Below are positions 1 to 9,196 of a stretch of DNA of 64,000 nucleotides, piece by piece. Every line of letters begins with the position of its first letter. Within the stretch, counting starts at the first letter, position 1. The translations under genes and the position numbers were made by a program. The notes below the pieces were generated by a model, which saw nothing but the letters and a program-made list of their open reading frames with translations, was not told the DNA's origin and did not search any database. The stretch is from Nostoc calcicola FACHB-3891 (GTDB taxonomy: Bacteria > Cyanobacteriota > Cyanobacteriia > Cyanobacteriales > Nostocaceae), in contig NZ_JACJRQ010000034.1 in NCBI RefSeq assembly GCF_014697355.1, positions 16,714 to 80,713 on the forward strand. The letters are read 5' to 3'.

Positions 1-2
1 AG

Positions 3-1892
3 GTAATACCGCAAGAAATATTGCGCGACCAGCAGATTACTGGTTTGGATGATGCACTGAGAAATGTCCCTGGTGTGAGTGAGAGTTTTAGCTCTGCTGC
101 AAGTAACTTCTTTTCAATTCGTGGCTTTGATGCAGCAGCTACGAATCTTCTGCGGGATGGACTAGTCGATCCCTTAGCCGGACAACTCAATGAATTGACT
201 AGTATTGAGCGAGTCGAAGTTCTCAAAGGGCCAGCATCCGTATTATTTGGTTTGGGTAATCCGGGGGGAGTTATCAACCTAGTATCCAAACGTCCCTTAA
301 GCGATCCTTTTTACGCCATTGATGCTACCGTTGGCAGTTATAGTTTTTATCGGGGTGCCCTTGATTTATCAGGGCCATTAAATGACTCGAAGACAGTATT
401 GTATCGCCTGAATACTGCCTATAGAAATAGAGGTAGTTTTATCGATTTCTATAGTGGCGAGCAATTTAATATATCACCTGTTGTGAGTGTGGCGATCGGG
501 GACAAAACTAACCTGACTTTAGAAGGAGAATACATCGATGCTAGAGATTCTTATATATCTGGCGTACCTGTTATAGGTACTGTATTGCCCAATCCCAATG
601 GGGAAGTGTCCCGCAACCGCAACTTTGGCGAACCTTCTGATGAAATCACACAAACTATTACAAGACTTGGCTATCAACTAGAACACAAATTTAGTGACAA
701 TTGGTCGTTACGCAATGCTTTTCGGTTTACCTTTCGCGATTACAGTGACAGACAAACGATTCCTCTGAGTTTGGATGCAGACAATCGAACTTTCAATCGT
801 TTCTACCGAGAATACGATTTGGAAAATACAAATTATGCTCTGACGACAAATTTAGTCGGTAAGTTCTCTACTGGTTCAATCCAACATCAGCTACTATTTG
901 GGATTGATTGGAATCGTTTAGAAAACTTCTCACCAAGATATATCGAACGCCGAGCAGAATCAATCGATATCTTTAATCCTGTATATGGTCTACCACTAGG
1001 TGAGATTACTTTCGATGAGTTTAGCGATAATTCCGAGACAAACTCATTAGGAATTTATCTGCAAGACCAAATCGCATTGACGGACAATTTAAAGTTCTTG
1101 TTGGGTGGACGGTTTGATACTTATGACCAGAAGTATGAAGATTTCACCAATAATACAGAAAGTAGTGGTTCAGATAGTGCATTCAGTCCTCGGTTTGGCA
1201 TTGTCTATCAACCAATCCCGGCGATTTCACTTTATGCCAGTTATACACGTTCGTTCACCCCACCAAATGGTACATTCTTTTTTGGTGTTGACTCTACCTT
1301 ACAACCAGAACGCGGTACTCAATATGAGATTGGGGTGAAGGCAGATTTGAATAGTCGCCTTTCAGCAACGTTATCATTCTTTGATTTGACCCGGACTAAT
1401 GTTTCAACAGCAGACCCCAATAATGAAGGGTTTACTATCCAAGTAGGCGAGCAAAACAGCCAAGGGATTGAACTGAGTTTAGCGGGGGAAATTGTACCAG
1501 GATGGAATATTTTTGCCGGCTATGCTTATATCGATGCACGCATTACTGAAGATAATACTTTTGCGGTAGGAAATCGATTACCAAATACGCCAGAACATTC
1601 TTTCAACTTATGGACAACTTACGAAATCCAACAAGGTGAATTGCAAGGTTTAGGGGCGGGGATTGGTTTGTTTTTTGTAGGCGATCGCGCTGGAGATTTA
1701 GACAATACTTATGATGTGCCTAGTTATGTCCGGACTGATGCAGCTATTTTCTATAACAGAGATAGATTCAGAGTTGCACTGAATTTCAAAAATTTATTTG
1801 ATGTAGACTATTTTGAAAGTGCGCTGAGTTCTAGTCGTGTTTACTACGGACAGCCATTTACTGTGCAAGGAACCATCTCATGGCGGTTTTAA
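3..1892 (+). CDS. TonB-dependent siderophore receptor (5' end outside window)
   Basis: Outer-membrane receptor that imports ferric siderophores using TonB energy. The frame is open from base 3 and reads VIPQEILRDQ before the first candidate start at 21, which is plug-domain sequence, so the signal peptide and N-terminus (often with an AMIN domain in cyanobacteria) lie left of the window. The plug contains LDDALRNVPGV, FFSIRGFD and VEVLKGPASVLFG followed by GGVINLVSKRP, all hallmarks of FhuA/FoxA-type receptors. The rest is an aromatic-rich beta-barrel ending in GTISWRF with the terminal Phe expected for barrel assembly. It is followed after about 100 bp by a FecB-type binding protein on the same strand. 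The substrate cannot be told from sequence. Confidence 0.95.
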   Translation, partial: VIPQEILRDQQITGLDDALRNVPGVSESFSSAASNFFSIRGFDAAATNLLRDGLVDPLAGQLNELTSIERVEVLKGPASVLFGLGNPGGVINLVSKRPLSDPFYAIDATVGSYSFYRGALDLSGPLNDSKTVLYRLNTAYRNRGSFIDFYSGEQFNISPVVSVAIGDKTNLTLEGEYIDARDSYISGVPVIGTVLPNPNGEVSRNRNFGEPSDEITQTITRLGYQLEHKFSDNWSLRNAFRFTFRDYSDRQTIPLSLDADNRTFNRFYREYDLENTNYALTTNLVGKFSTGSIQHQLLFGIDWNRLENFSPRYIERRAESIDIFNPVYGLPLGEITFDEFSDNSETNSLGIYLQDQIALTDNLKFLLGGRFDTYDQKYEDFTNNTESSGSDSAFSPRFGIVYQPIPAISLYASYTRSFTPPNGTFFFGVDSTLQPERGTQYEIGVKADLNSRLSATLSFFDLTRTNVSTADPNNEGFTIQVGEQNSQGIELSLAGEIVPGWNIFAGYAYIDARITEDNTFAVGNRLPNTPEHSFNLWTTYEIQQGELQGLGAGIGLFFVGDRAGDLDNTYDVPSYVRTDAAIFYNRDRFRVALNFKNLFDVDYFESALSSSRVYYGQPFTVQGTISWRF

Positions 1893-1990
1893 GAACAAAG
1901 AATTGAGATTTAGAAGTTAGCAGTTCTAACTTAGACTCCTAACTTCTGATTTAAATTAAGCAATTTTTAAATTTTTAATTTTGATAGATA

Positions 1991-2941
1991 ATGCGGAAAT
2001 TATTATATTTATTAGTATTAAGCATTCTAGGATTTATTGTAGTTGCAATCTGCAACTATAAAACTCCTAAGACTATATCTTCCCTACCTCATCTATCACC
2101 TGCCGAGTGCCACATAGTTAAACATACAATGGGAGAAACCTGTGTTCCCAATCAACCCCAGCGTATTATTACTTTATCTTTATCTACTTTAGGCAATGTA
2201 CTGGCACTTGGTGTTAAACCAATTGGCACAACCAATGAATATTACCGGGAAGAAAACTTTCTCAGAACCTCGTATAAAACAGATGAAATCAAATTAGTTG
2301 GATTGGAGAGACCAAATTTAGAAGCAATCTTACTACTCAAACCAGATTTAATTATCGGTGTAGATTGGTTCCAGTCAATTTATCCTCAGTTGTCTAAAAT
2401 TGCCCCCACAGTTTTGGGCGAAATGGAGTATTCTAACTGGAAAAAACATTTAACTTTTGTGGCTGAGGCACTAGGAAAACAGGAAGTTGAAAAAACTCTT
2501 TGGAATCGTTACAATCGACGAATCGAACAACTCAAATTAGCATTAGGAACTCACTATCAAGACAAAAAAATATCCTTTATCTATATTAATGGCAAGCAAA
2601 TATCAATTGATGTTAAAAACTCATTTGTTGGTTCCATTATGAATGATGCTAATTTGCTGCGTCCCACTTCACAAAATATCGAATCACCTTATGGAGCCGA
2701 AAATATTTCCCTAGAAGAATTAGAAAAAGCTGATGGCGATGTTTTATTTGTAGCCACTTTTGCTAGTGGTGGAAATAAATTTCTAGAAAAGAAACAACAA
2801 AATCCTCTATGGCAAAAGCTCAAAGCTGTTCAAAAAAATCATGTTTATAATGTGAATATTACATCATGGTCTGCAACACATATGATTGCCACCGATGCAG
2901 TGATTGATGATTTATTTAAATACCTTGTCAACATTCCTTAA
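1991..2941 (+). CDS. Iron-siderophore ABC transporter substrate-binding protein (FecB-like)
   Basis: Periplasmic binding protein of the FecB/BtuF (TroA-fold) family, which captures ferric siderophore after the outer-membrane receptor and passes it to a FecCD-type permease. It has an N-terminal hydrophobic segment (residues about 4-20) ending at Cys21. This could be a lipidation site, but the residue before the Cys is Ile, so the lipobox is poor. The family segment MGETCVPNQPQRIITL is followed by LGVKPIG, and PDLIIGVD is also typical. At 316 residues it is full length. It lies between the receptor and the DUF1636 gene on the same strand. The permease and ATPase genes are on the opposite strand further right, so the transport system is split into two convergent units. 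Confidence 0.93.
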   Translation: MRKLLYLLVLSILGFIVVAICNYKTPKTISSLPHLSPAECHIVKHTMGETCVPNQPQRIITLSLSTLGNVLALGVKPIGTTNEYYREENFLRTSYKTDEIKLVGLERPNLEAILLLKPDLIIGVDWFQSIYPQLSKIAPTVLGEMEYSNWKKHLTFVAEALGKQEVEKTLWNRYNRRIEQLKLALGTHYQDKKISFIYINGKQISIDVKNSFVGSIMNDANLLRPTSQNIESPYGAENISLEELEKADGDVLFVATFASGGNKFLEKKQQNPLWQKLKAVQKNHVYNVNITSWSATHMIATDAVIDDLFKYLVNIP

Positions 2942-2950
2942 CTATATGCT

Positions 2951-3328
2951 ATGTCTAAACACACAATATTTGTCTGCAAATCTTGTCACCGTTCATCTGA
3001 AGAACGCCCAAAAAACCCACCTTTCGATGGCGATATTTTAATTGACAAATTAAACAATTTATGCGTTAAAAAATTCACTGTTGAGGAACTTGAAATTCAA
3101 CCAGTTGGTTGTTTGTGGGCTTGCGATCGAGGCTGTGTTGTAGCTGTATCCAGCGAGGATAAACCCACCTATCTGTTTGTCGATTTGACCCCAGAGGAAA
3201 GCGCAGCAGCCTTACTAGAATTTATGCAAATTTATATTAAAAAACGTAAAGGCAGTGTAGCTTGGGAACAGCTACCGCAAGTTCTAAAGTCTGCTATTTT
3301 CGCGCAGATTCCATCTGTAAAATCATAG
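2951..3328 (+). CDS. DUF1636 cysteine-rich, ferredoxin-like metal-binding protein
   Basis: Small 125-residue protein of the DUF1636 family (predicted metal-binding). Six cysteines stand out: Cys9 and Cys12 in CKSC, Cys38, and Cys54, Cys58 and Cys62 in CLWACDRGC. The spacing resembles thioredoxin-like [2Fe-2S] ferredoxins, but whether a cluster is bound is inference. The gene starts only 9 bp after the FecB-type gene ends, so the two are very likely co-transcribed. From known family context, DUF1636 genes often sit beside cobalamin or siderophore genes. A role in iron release or iron-status sensing after uptake is a guess from the neighbours. Confidence 0.85.
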   Translation: MSKHTIFVCKSCHRSSEERPKNPPFDGDILIDKLNNLCVKKFTVEELEIQPVGCLWACDRGCVVAVSSEDKPTYLFVDLTPEESAAALLEFMQIYIKKRKGSVAWEQLPQVLKSAIFAQIPSVKS

Positions 3329-3363
3329 CTGCAAATTATCCTGTTCTCAAATATTAATTTCAT

Positions 3364-4221
3364 TTATTTTGTTACTAACCAAGCTTCTAAATCAGCCAAG
3401 CTAGTAAAATCTAGCAATGCTTCACTCAAATCTTCTAAAACAGGTAAAGACAAACCAGAAATTGAGCCGCGAATTTCATTTGATAGTTCCCCAAACCGCT
3501 TAGTTAAGATTCGGATAATCAAGTTAGCAGCCTCTTCTTGGCGTCCTTCTTGGCGTCCTTCTTGGCGTCCTTCTTCCTTAATTTCTTGGTAAACTCTTGT
3601 TTCTTTGAGTGTTATTCCTAGCATCAACTCTATCTCCTTTGGGCTTAATTGTTCAAATCTATACACCATTATTGTCATTATCATTTCTATTATTACACGG
3701 CTTGATGAAGATGATTCTTCACGAGTTCTTGTTAAGAGATACCTTGCTTCCTCTGGCATTTGTTCCTCGTTGACGGTGGTTAGTACCATCAACGCTACCC
3801 ATAGAGGTAATTGCCGAATATTGCCCAATTCATCCAAATAAATTCGATGAACTTGCCCACCATTGAGTAATGAACGATGAGGATAAATATCCCTTTGTTC
3901 AATAGTACGAGATGGATAAATAATCGTTACTTGCCAATCACTGAACCTGTCACGATTACGATAGAAATATAATGAGGATTCTGCAAATACTCTTTCGTAA
4001 AGTCGTTTATCTTTTTGAAACTGTACCTCACAAAAATATACGACTCCTACACCTTCGTTTTCTGGTGGCAGAAATACCCCATCTATTTCAAATTTTGGTT
4101 CTTTGACAGCTACGGAATCGAATCGATAAGCATCTGCATTTATTGGAGGATTTGTCAATAGCTCAAATAGTAAACCGGGATATTGTTGAAAAAGTTGATA
4201 AAAAATCGAATCTCGTCGCAT
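3364..4221 (-). CDS. DUF2887/DUF4351 (Rpn/PD-(D/E)XK-like) protein
   Basis: Member of the large cyanobacterial family of PD-(D/E)XK-like proteins often labelled Rpn or putative transposase. The N-terminal two thirds match DUF2887: MRRDSIFYQLFQQ, then FEIDGVFLPP and VYFCEVQFQKD, which supply the acidic and E-x-Q/K residues of a nuclease-like core. The C-terminus is a DUF4351 segment, ILTKRFGEL to SLADLEAWL. A linker encodes repeated EGRQ units from a 12-bp tandem repeat (about 3532-3579). The start is set at MRRDSIF (4221) as in relatives; an in-frame start at 4248 would add nine residues. It sits at the tail of the leftward siderophore genes with no evident link to iron. Nuclease activity is unproven. 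Confidence 0.85.
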   Translation of the reverse strand: MRRDSIFYQLFQQYPGLLFELLTNPPINADAYRFDSVAVKEPKFEIDGVFLPPENEGVGVVYFCEVQFQKDKRLYERVFAESSLYFYRNRDRFSDWQVTIIYPSRTIEQRDIYPHRSLLNGGQVHRIYLDELGNIRQLPLWVALMVLTTVNEEQMPEEARYLLTRTREESSSSSRVIIEMIMTIMVYRFEQLSPKEIELMLGITLKETRVYQEIKEEGRQEGRQEGRQEEAANLIIRILTKRFGELSNEIRGSISGLSLPVLEDLSEALLDFTSLADLEAWLVTK

Positions 4222-4290
4222 AAAAAGGAATTGGAATACAGAATTCAAAAGACTCTATGCTTAAACTGACAGAGTTTTAATTAGCTTCAA

Positions 4291-6084
4291 TCATTTCACC
4301 CCAGATTGCACCTGCCATAAACTAGCATAAATCCTATTCTTATCTAACAATTCTTCATGGGTTCCCGACTCAACCAACTCCCCGTATTCCATCACATAAA
4401 TGCAATCAGCATTGCGGATAGTGGAAAGACGATGAGCGATCGCTATTGTGGTTCGATTCACTGTAATCCGTTCTAGGGAACGCTGAATAGCAGCTTCAGT
4501 TTCATTATCCACCGCTGATGTAGCTTCATCTAAAATCAAAATGGGTGGATTCTTCAAAACAGCCCTGGCGATCGCAATTCTTTGGCGTTGCCCACCAGAT
4601 AATTTTTGTCCTCGTTCTCCAACTATTGTTTCATAACCTTGGGGTAGCCGCATAATAAAATCATGGGCTTCGGCAATTTTACTAGCTGCAATTATTTCTT
4701 CATCCCTCGCATCAAAACTACCGTATGCGATATTTTCAGCAACAGTACCATGAAATAAGAATACATCCTGACTCACCAAGCCAATACTGCGACGCAAATC
4801 ACCTAAATTTAATTCTTGAATATCAATACCATCAATAGCAATTCTGCCAGCAGAAATATCATAAAATCGGAATAATAATTTCACTAAAGTACTTTTACCA
4901 GAACCTGTAGAACCAACAATGGCGATGGTTTTACCTGCGGGTATATGTAAAGATAGTTTTTTAATTACTGGCTCCCTGTTGGCATAGGCAAACGTGACTT
5001 TTTGAAAGTCAATTTCACCACGTACTTGCTCAACAGCTAAAGATTTATCTCCTGGAATAATATTGATGGGAGCGTCTAATAAATCCATGATGCGATTACT
5101 AGAAGCCATTGACCTTTGATATTTGTCAAATATTTCTCCTAATGTTACTAATGGCCACAACAATCTCTGTACTAAAACGAGTAAAACACTATAATTACCA
5201 ATAGATATCTTATCCGAATATGTTGCCATGCCTCCTCCAAATAATAAGGCCGTAAATCCTACTAAAATTAGCATTCTAATTAAAGGATTAAATGCGGCAG
5301 AAAGTTTAATGGCTTTATTGTTACTCTTTCTATATGCTTCGCTTTCTCCGGCAAATCTAGCACTTTCATAAGCTTCAGCAGTGAAACTTTTAATTGTGGT
5401 AATCCCGCTGAGGTTATTTGCCAATCGTGAGTTGAGAAAACCTACTCTTTCTCGCACTTCGGCGTAACGATCTTCTAGCAGCTTTTGATAAGTAAAAGAA
5501 CCCCAAAGAATAAAGGGCATCGGCAATATTGTTACCAAGGTAATTGAGAGGGGTAAAATCCAGAAAGCACCACAAATTAAAATAATAACTGAAGTAGTAA
5601 TTTGGATAATTTCACTAGCTACAAAATTTAGGAAATCTTCCAATCTGTTGATATCATCATTCAAAATTGACATCAACCCGCCGGTACTACTTTCTTCAAA
5701 GTAAGCTGAATCTAATTTTTGTACATGATTGTAGGCATCCACGCGTAAATCATGCTGGATATTTTGGGCTAAATTCCACCAAAGTCTATTATAAGCGTAC
5801 TCAGAAGCTGATTCTAGTATCCAGATAATGATGGTGACGACTGAAAGCAAGAAAAATTGCCAAATTATCTCTTTGATACCTAATTTGGCAATGAAGGAAT
5901 TCTGCTGTTCTACAAGAATATCTACCGCAACACCAATTAACCACGGCGGTGCTAAATCTAAAATCGTATTGATGATAGTAAATAATGTTGCCTGCCAAAT
6001 TTGTAGGCGATATTGGCTACCATAATTCAGCAACCGCTGTAGAGGATTACTTGAATTTTTCGGCTTGTGAGATACTCTTGTCAC
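4291..6084 (-). CDS. ABC exporter, fused permease and ATPase (MsbA/HlyB class)
   Basis: A 597-residue half-transporter that would work as a homodimer. Residues about 30-320 form the six-helix transmembrane domain. The nucleotide-binding domain follows, with Walker A GSTGSGKST (391-399), signature LSGGQ (495-499), Walker B ILILDE (515-520) and the switch histidine in IAHRLST (His551). The start is GTG at 6084. It is read in the same direction as, and directly after, the FecE-type ATPase gene, with about 100 bp of repeat sequence between them. Its place beside siderophore uptake genes suggests siderophore or iron-chelate export, but the substrate of this broad class cannot be deduced from sequence. 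Confidence 0.93.
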   Translation of the reverse strand: MTRVSHKPKNSSNPLQRLLNYGSQYRLQIWQATLFTIINTILDLAPPWLIGVAVDILVEQQNSFIAKLGIKEIIWQFFLLSVVTIIIWILESASEYAYNRLWWNLAQNIQHDLRVDAYNHVQKLDSAYFEESSTGGLMSILNDDINRLEDFLNFVASEIIQITTSVIILICGAFWILPLSITLVTILPMPFILWGSFTYQKLLEDRYAEVRERVGFLNSRLANNLSGITTIKSFTAEAYESARFAGESEAYRKSNNKAIKLSAAFNPLIRMLILVGFTALLFGGGMATYSDKISIGNYSVLLVLVQRLLWPLVTLGEIFDKYQRSMASSNRIMDLLDAPINIIPGDKSLAVEQVRGEIDFQKVTFAYANREPVIKKLSLHIPAGKTIAIVGSTGSGKSTLVKLLFRFYDISAGRIAIDGIDIQELNLGDLRRSIGLVSQDVFLFHGTVAENIAYGSFDARDEEIIAASKIAEAHDFIMRLPQGYETIVGERGQKLSGGQRQRIAIARAVLKNPPILILDEATSAVDNETEAAIQRSLERITVNRTTIAIAHRLSTIRNADCIYVMEYGELVESGTHEELLDKNRIYASLWQVQSGVK

Positions 6085-6190
6085 GACTGTTTATTTTTTG
6101 TATTTAAGAAACGCTGTATGTAGCTTGTTTCCCCGTAGGGTTCCGATTTAGTGGATTTCAATTAGTAGGGAATTCAAACTCGCCACTAAT

Positions 6191-7018
6191 TCATTCTGAA
6201 TTCTGAATTCTGTATTCTGTATTCTTCTTCATTTTCCCCTTGCGTCCTATTGGTAGACACATAGGAGTCTCCACAACAGGATCGAGAATAATACGACACT
6301 CCAATCCAAAAACCTCCTGAACCATTTCTTTATTCATCACTAGGTTTGGTTCGCCAGCAGCAAAAATTCGACCATCTTTAACAGCAACTAAGTAATCAGC
6401 ATATCGACACGCCTGATTTAAGTCATGTAATACCATAACAATTGTTCGTCCTTGAGTTTGGTTCAAATCATACAATAAATCTAAAATCTCTATTTGGTGC
6501 GCCAAATCCAAAAAAGTAGTCGGTTCATCTAATAGTAAAATATCTGTATCTTGAGCCAGCGCCATAGCAATCCAAGCTCTCTGTCTTTGTCCACCAGACA
6601 AAGTATCTAATGCTCTATCTGCCAACTTTAATAAATCTGTAATCTCTAGCGCTTGCTGTACAATTTTTTCATCTTTTGCCGACCATTGTTGTAACCAATT
6701 TTGATAAGGATAACGTCCTTGTGCTACTAAATCTCGTACTGTTAAACCTTCTGGTGCTACTGGCCCTTGGGGCAAAATACCCAACTGCTGTGCTACTTCT
6801 TTGGTGGAGAGATTCAAAATAGAAGTTCCATCAAGATATACTATACCGCCACGCGGTTTGAGCAATCTTGCCAAACCTCTTAACAATGTTGATTTACCAC
6901 AACCATTAGCACCAACTAAAGCACTAATTTGTCCGCTGGGAATTACCAAATTCAGGTCGCGGATAATGGTAGCACCATCATAAGCTAAAGAAAGACTTTT
7001 GGTTGATAATCCTTTCAT
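6191..7018 (-). CDS. fecE: Fe3+-siderophore ABC transporter ATPase (FecE-like)
   Basis: ATPase subunit of a ferric-siderophore importer. It shows Walker A GANGCGKST (36-44), signature LSGGQ (140-144), Walker B LLLDEP (161-166) and the D-loop/H-loop region VMVLHDLNQACRYADY typical of FecE/FepC/BtuD proteins. It pairs with the two permeases immediately upstream on the same strand. The last dozen residues, KKNTEYRIQNSE, are unlike the family. They are encoded by a dispersed intergenic repeat (6193-6230) that also supplies the TGA stop, so the original C-terminus appears to have been replaced or extended by a repeat. The catalytic core is intact, so function is probably kept. Confidence 0.94.
   Translation of the reverse strand: MKGLSTKSLSLAYDGATIIRDLNLVIPSGQISALVGANGCGKSTLLRGLARLLKPRGGIVYLDGTSILNLSTKEVAQQLGILPQGPVAPEGLTVRDLVAQGRYPYQNWLQQWSAKDEKIVQQALEITDLLKLADRALDTLSGGQRQRAWIAMALAQDTDILLLDEPTTFLDLAHQIEILDLLYDLNQTQGRTIVMVLHDLNQACRYADYLVAVKDGRIFAAGEPNLVMNKEMVQEVFGLECRIILDPVVETPMCLPIGRKGKMKKNTEYRIQNSE
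6193..6230. repeat. 38-bp dispersed repeat, copy inside fecE 3' end
   Basis: The 38 bp here are the exact reverse complement of 33054-33091. The motif is built from GAATTC and GAATAC-type units (GAATTCAGAATTC). In this copy the repeat encodes the final residues and stop codon of the FecE-like ATPase. Confidence 0.9.
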
Positions 7019-7108
7019 AATGAAACCATTTTAGATTTTAGATTTTGGATTTATGAAAATCTGATTTATTAGTTGATAAAATATTCTTTTTCCCCAATCC
7101 CCAGTCCC

Positions 7109-8149
7109 TTATTTCTTACGATTACGAATTAATAAATACAGAAAATAAGGAGCGCCAATGGCAGCAGTTATCACCCCACAAGGAAGTTCGATAGGTGCAA
7201 ACAATGTTCTGCCCAAGAAGTCTGCTATCACAACAATCACCCCTCCCAACAGTGCAGAAGTAGGAATCAAGCCTTCGTGGGTTGTACCTACTAACTGTCG
7301 TCCTAAATGAGGTGCTATTAAACCTACAAAACCAATATTGCCGGCGGTGGCGACTCCAGCACCTGCTAAAGCTACTCCCACGAAAACGAGTAAACCACGT
7401 TGCCATTCCACCCGACTACCTAGACTTTTAGCAACATCATCTCCCAAATTGAGAGCGTTCAAATGTCTTGCCAATGTCAAAGCCATTGGGACAAAAATAA
7501 CTAACCAAGGTAATAGAGAAAAGACTTGCTCCCAAGTACGTCCATAGACACTTCCAGCTAACCAAACCAAAGCATTGCTAACGTTATAAATTTCCCCAAA
7601 GGTAATCATTAAGCTGGTTATGGCACTGGCGATCGCAGATAACCCAATACCCATTAAAATTAACAGAATCGGCGAACTACCGTTATTCCAAGCCAGGGAG
7701 TAAATTAAAATCGCCATCAGCAAAGCACCAGCAAAAGCCGATAATGGCAAGGTGTAAATTGGTGCTGACGGAAATAAGACAATTACGCTAACTGCCGCTA
7801 GACTCGCCCCAGCATTAATGCCAATAATACTGGGATCTGCCAAGGGATTGCGTGTCAGTCCCTGAAAGATAGTGCCAGAAATTGCCAGCGCTACCCCCAC
7901 CATCAAAGCTACAAGGGTGCGGGGTAGACGCAAATTATAAATCACGAATGTATGGTCTGGGTTTCCTGTATCTAAACTCAATAAAGTTTTCACGATATCC
8001 CCAGGGGAAATTGGATATTCACCCCGCCCTAAATTCATCACCATTGCAACTACGATCGCTACTGCCAAACATAGCACCATGATTGGTACGCGTCGGTCTA
8101 TACGAAAGGATATCGTCTGGGAACGAATCACTAGCCAATCAAAATTCAT
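7109..8149 (-). CDS. Fe3+-siderophore ABC transporter permease (FecCD family)
   Basis: Integral membrane permease of the FecCD/BtuC family, 346 residues and about ten predicted membrane helices. Family signatures include LRLPRTLVALMVGVALAISG, GLTRNPLADPSIIGINAGAS and GFVGLIAPHLGRQLVG, the last being the coupling region that contacts the ATPase. It abuts the next permease gene with no spacer (start at 8149, neighbouring stop at 8150), so the two are surely translated from one message and should form a heterodimeric channel. The FecE-like ATPase lies 90 bp downstream. Confidence 0.95.
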   Translation of the reverse strand: MNFDWLVIRSQTISFRIDRRVPIMVLCLAVAIVVAMVMNLGRGEYPISPGDIVKTLLSLDTGNPDHTFVIYNLRLPRTLVALMVGVALAISGTIFQGLTRNPLADPSIIGINAGASLAAVSVIVLFPSAPIYTLPLSAFAGALLMAILIYSLAWNNGSSPILLILMGIGLSAIASAITSLMITFGEIYNVSNALVWLAGSVYGRTWEQVFSLLPWLVIFVPMALTLARHLNALNLGDDVAKSLGSRVEWQRGLLVFVGVALAGAGVATAGNIGFVGLIAPHLGRQLVGTTHEGLIPTSALLGGVIVVIADFLGRTLFAPIELPCGVITAAIGAPYFLYLLIRNRKK

Positions 8150-9196
8150 TTATTTTTTCACCTTTGACTTAGCCAGGTAGACAAAAAAGGGCGCACCAAC
8201 AAACGCTGTCATCACTCCTACAGGTAACTCCTGTGGTTTGATCAACACACGGGCGCCAATATCTGCAACCAAAAGTAAAATAGCCCCCAAAACTGCACAA
8301 TGAGGTAATATCCAACGGTAATTGGCTTTAATGTAAAATTTCACTATATGGGGAACGACTAAACCAATAAAGCCGATTGGCCCGGCAATGGCGACGGAAC
8401 TTCCTGCTAGTAAAACTACGCTGATAGCAGTTGCAATTTTTACCCAGACTGTTTGTTGACCTAAGCCTTTAGCTACGTCTTCACCCAAACTCATGGTAGT
8501 AATTTGTCTACCAAGGGCAAAAGCTATGACTAATCCAATCACGACGAAGGGCAATGCTTGGAAAAACGTATTGATATCGCCACCAGCTAGTGAACCAGCT
8601 AACCAAAATCTAATTTCTTCTAGGGTGCGTTGGCTGACAATCAGAATGGCGGTGGTGATAGAAGAGATGAGAGCAGTTAAAGCTGCACCTGCTACCGTCA
8701 AATTTAATGGAGTGGCTCCTCCTCGTCCTAAGGAACCAAGGAAGTAAACTAATATTGCCGTAGCTCCTGCTCCCAGAAATGCCACAATCGTGTAAACATC
8801 TGGGGATGCGCTGCCAAATATAAAAGTCGCTACAACCACCGCTACTGCTGCACCCGACTCAATACCCAAAATCCCCGGATCTGCTAGAGGGTTGCGTGTT
8901 AAACCTTGCATTAACGCTCCGGAGACTGCCAAGGCCGATCCTACAAGAATAGCAACAAGCGATCGCGGTAATCTCACGGTCTGGATAACTAAGCGATCGT
9001 AGGAACCATCAAAGGCTATAAAAGATGTCAAAATCTTATCTAGAGGTATTTCTGCTGCACCCAGCGTCACACTGTACACCAAGCAAATTAGCAGCATCAA
9101 AAGTCCCAAAATCAGACCAAATAAGGCTGATATTTGTGGGTTTTTCAATCTTCTAGGTAACATTATGCTGGCTTTTATCATGTTTCTTGCTGGCAC
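8150..9196 (-). CDS. Fe3+-siderophore ABC transporter permease (FecCD family), first gene of operon
   Basis: Second FecCD/BtuC-type permease, 348 residues. It carries the same landmarks as its partner: VRLPRSLVAILVGSALAVSG, GLTRNPLADPGILGIESGA and GPIGFIGLVVPHIVKFY. It is the promoter-proximal gene of the leftward unit permease-permease-ATPase-exporter. Several in-frame Met codons occur near the start (9196, then Met6 and Met12), so the exact start is uncertain by up to a dozen residues. The 580-bp gap upstream has AT-rich stretches where a Fur-type operator could lie, but no convincing box was found. Confidence 0.95.
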   Translation of the reverse strand: MPARNMIKASIMLPRRLKNPQISALFGLILGLLMLLICLVYSVTLGAAEIPLDKILTSFIAFDGSYDRLVIQTVRLPRSLVAILVGSALAVSGALMQGLTRNPLADPGILGIESGAAVAVVVATFIFGSASPDVYTIVAFLGAGATAILVYFLGSLGRGGATPLNLTVAGAALTALISSITTAILIVSQRTLEEIRFWLAGSLAGGDINTFFQALPFVVIGLVIAFALGRQITTMSLGEDVAKGLGQQTVWVKIATAISVVLLAGSSVAIAGPIGFIGLVVPHIVKFYIKANYRWILPHCAVLGAILLLVADIGARVLIKPQELPVGVMTAFVGAPFFVYLAKSKVKK

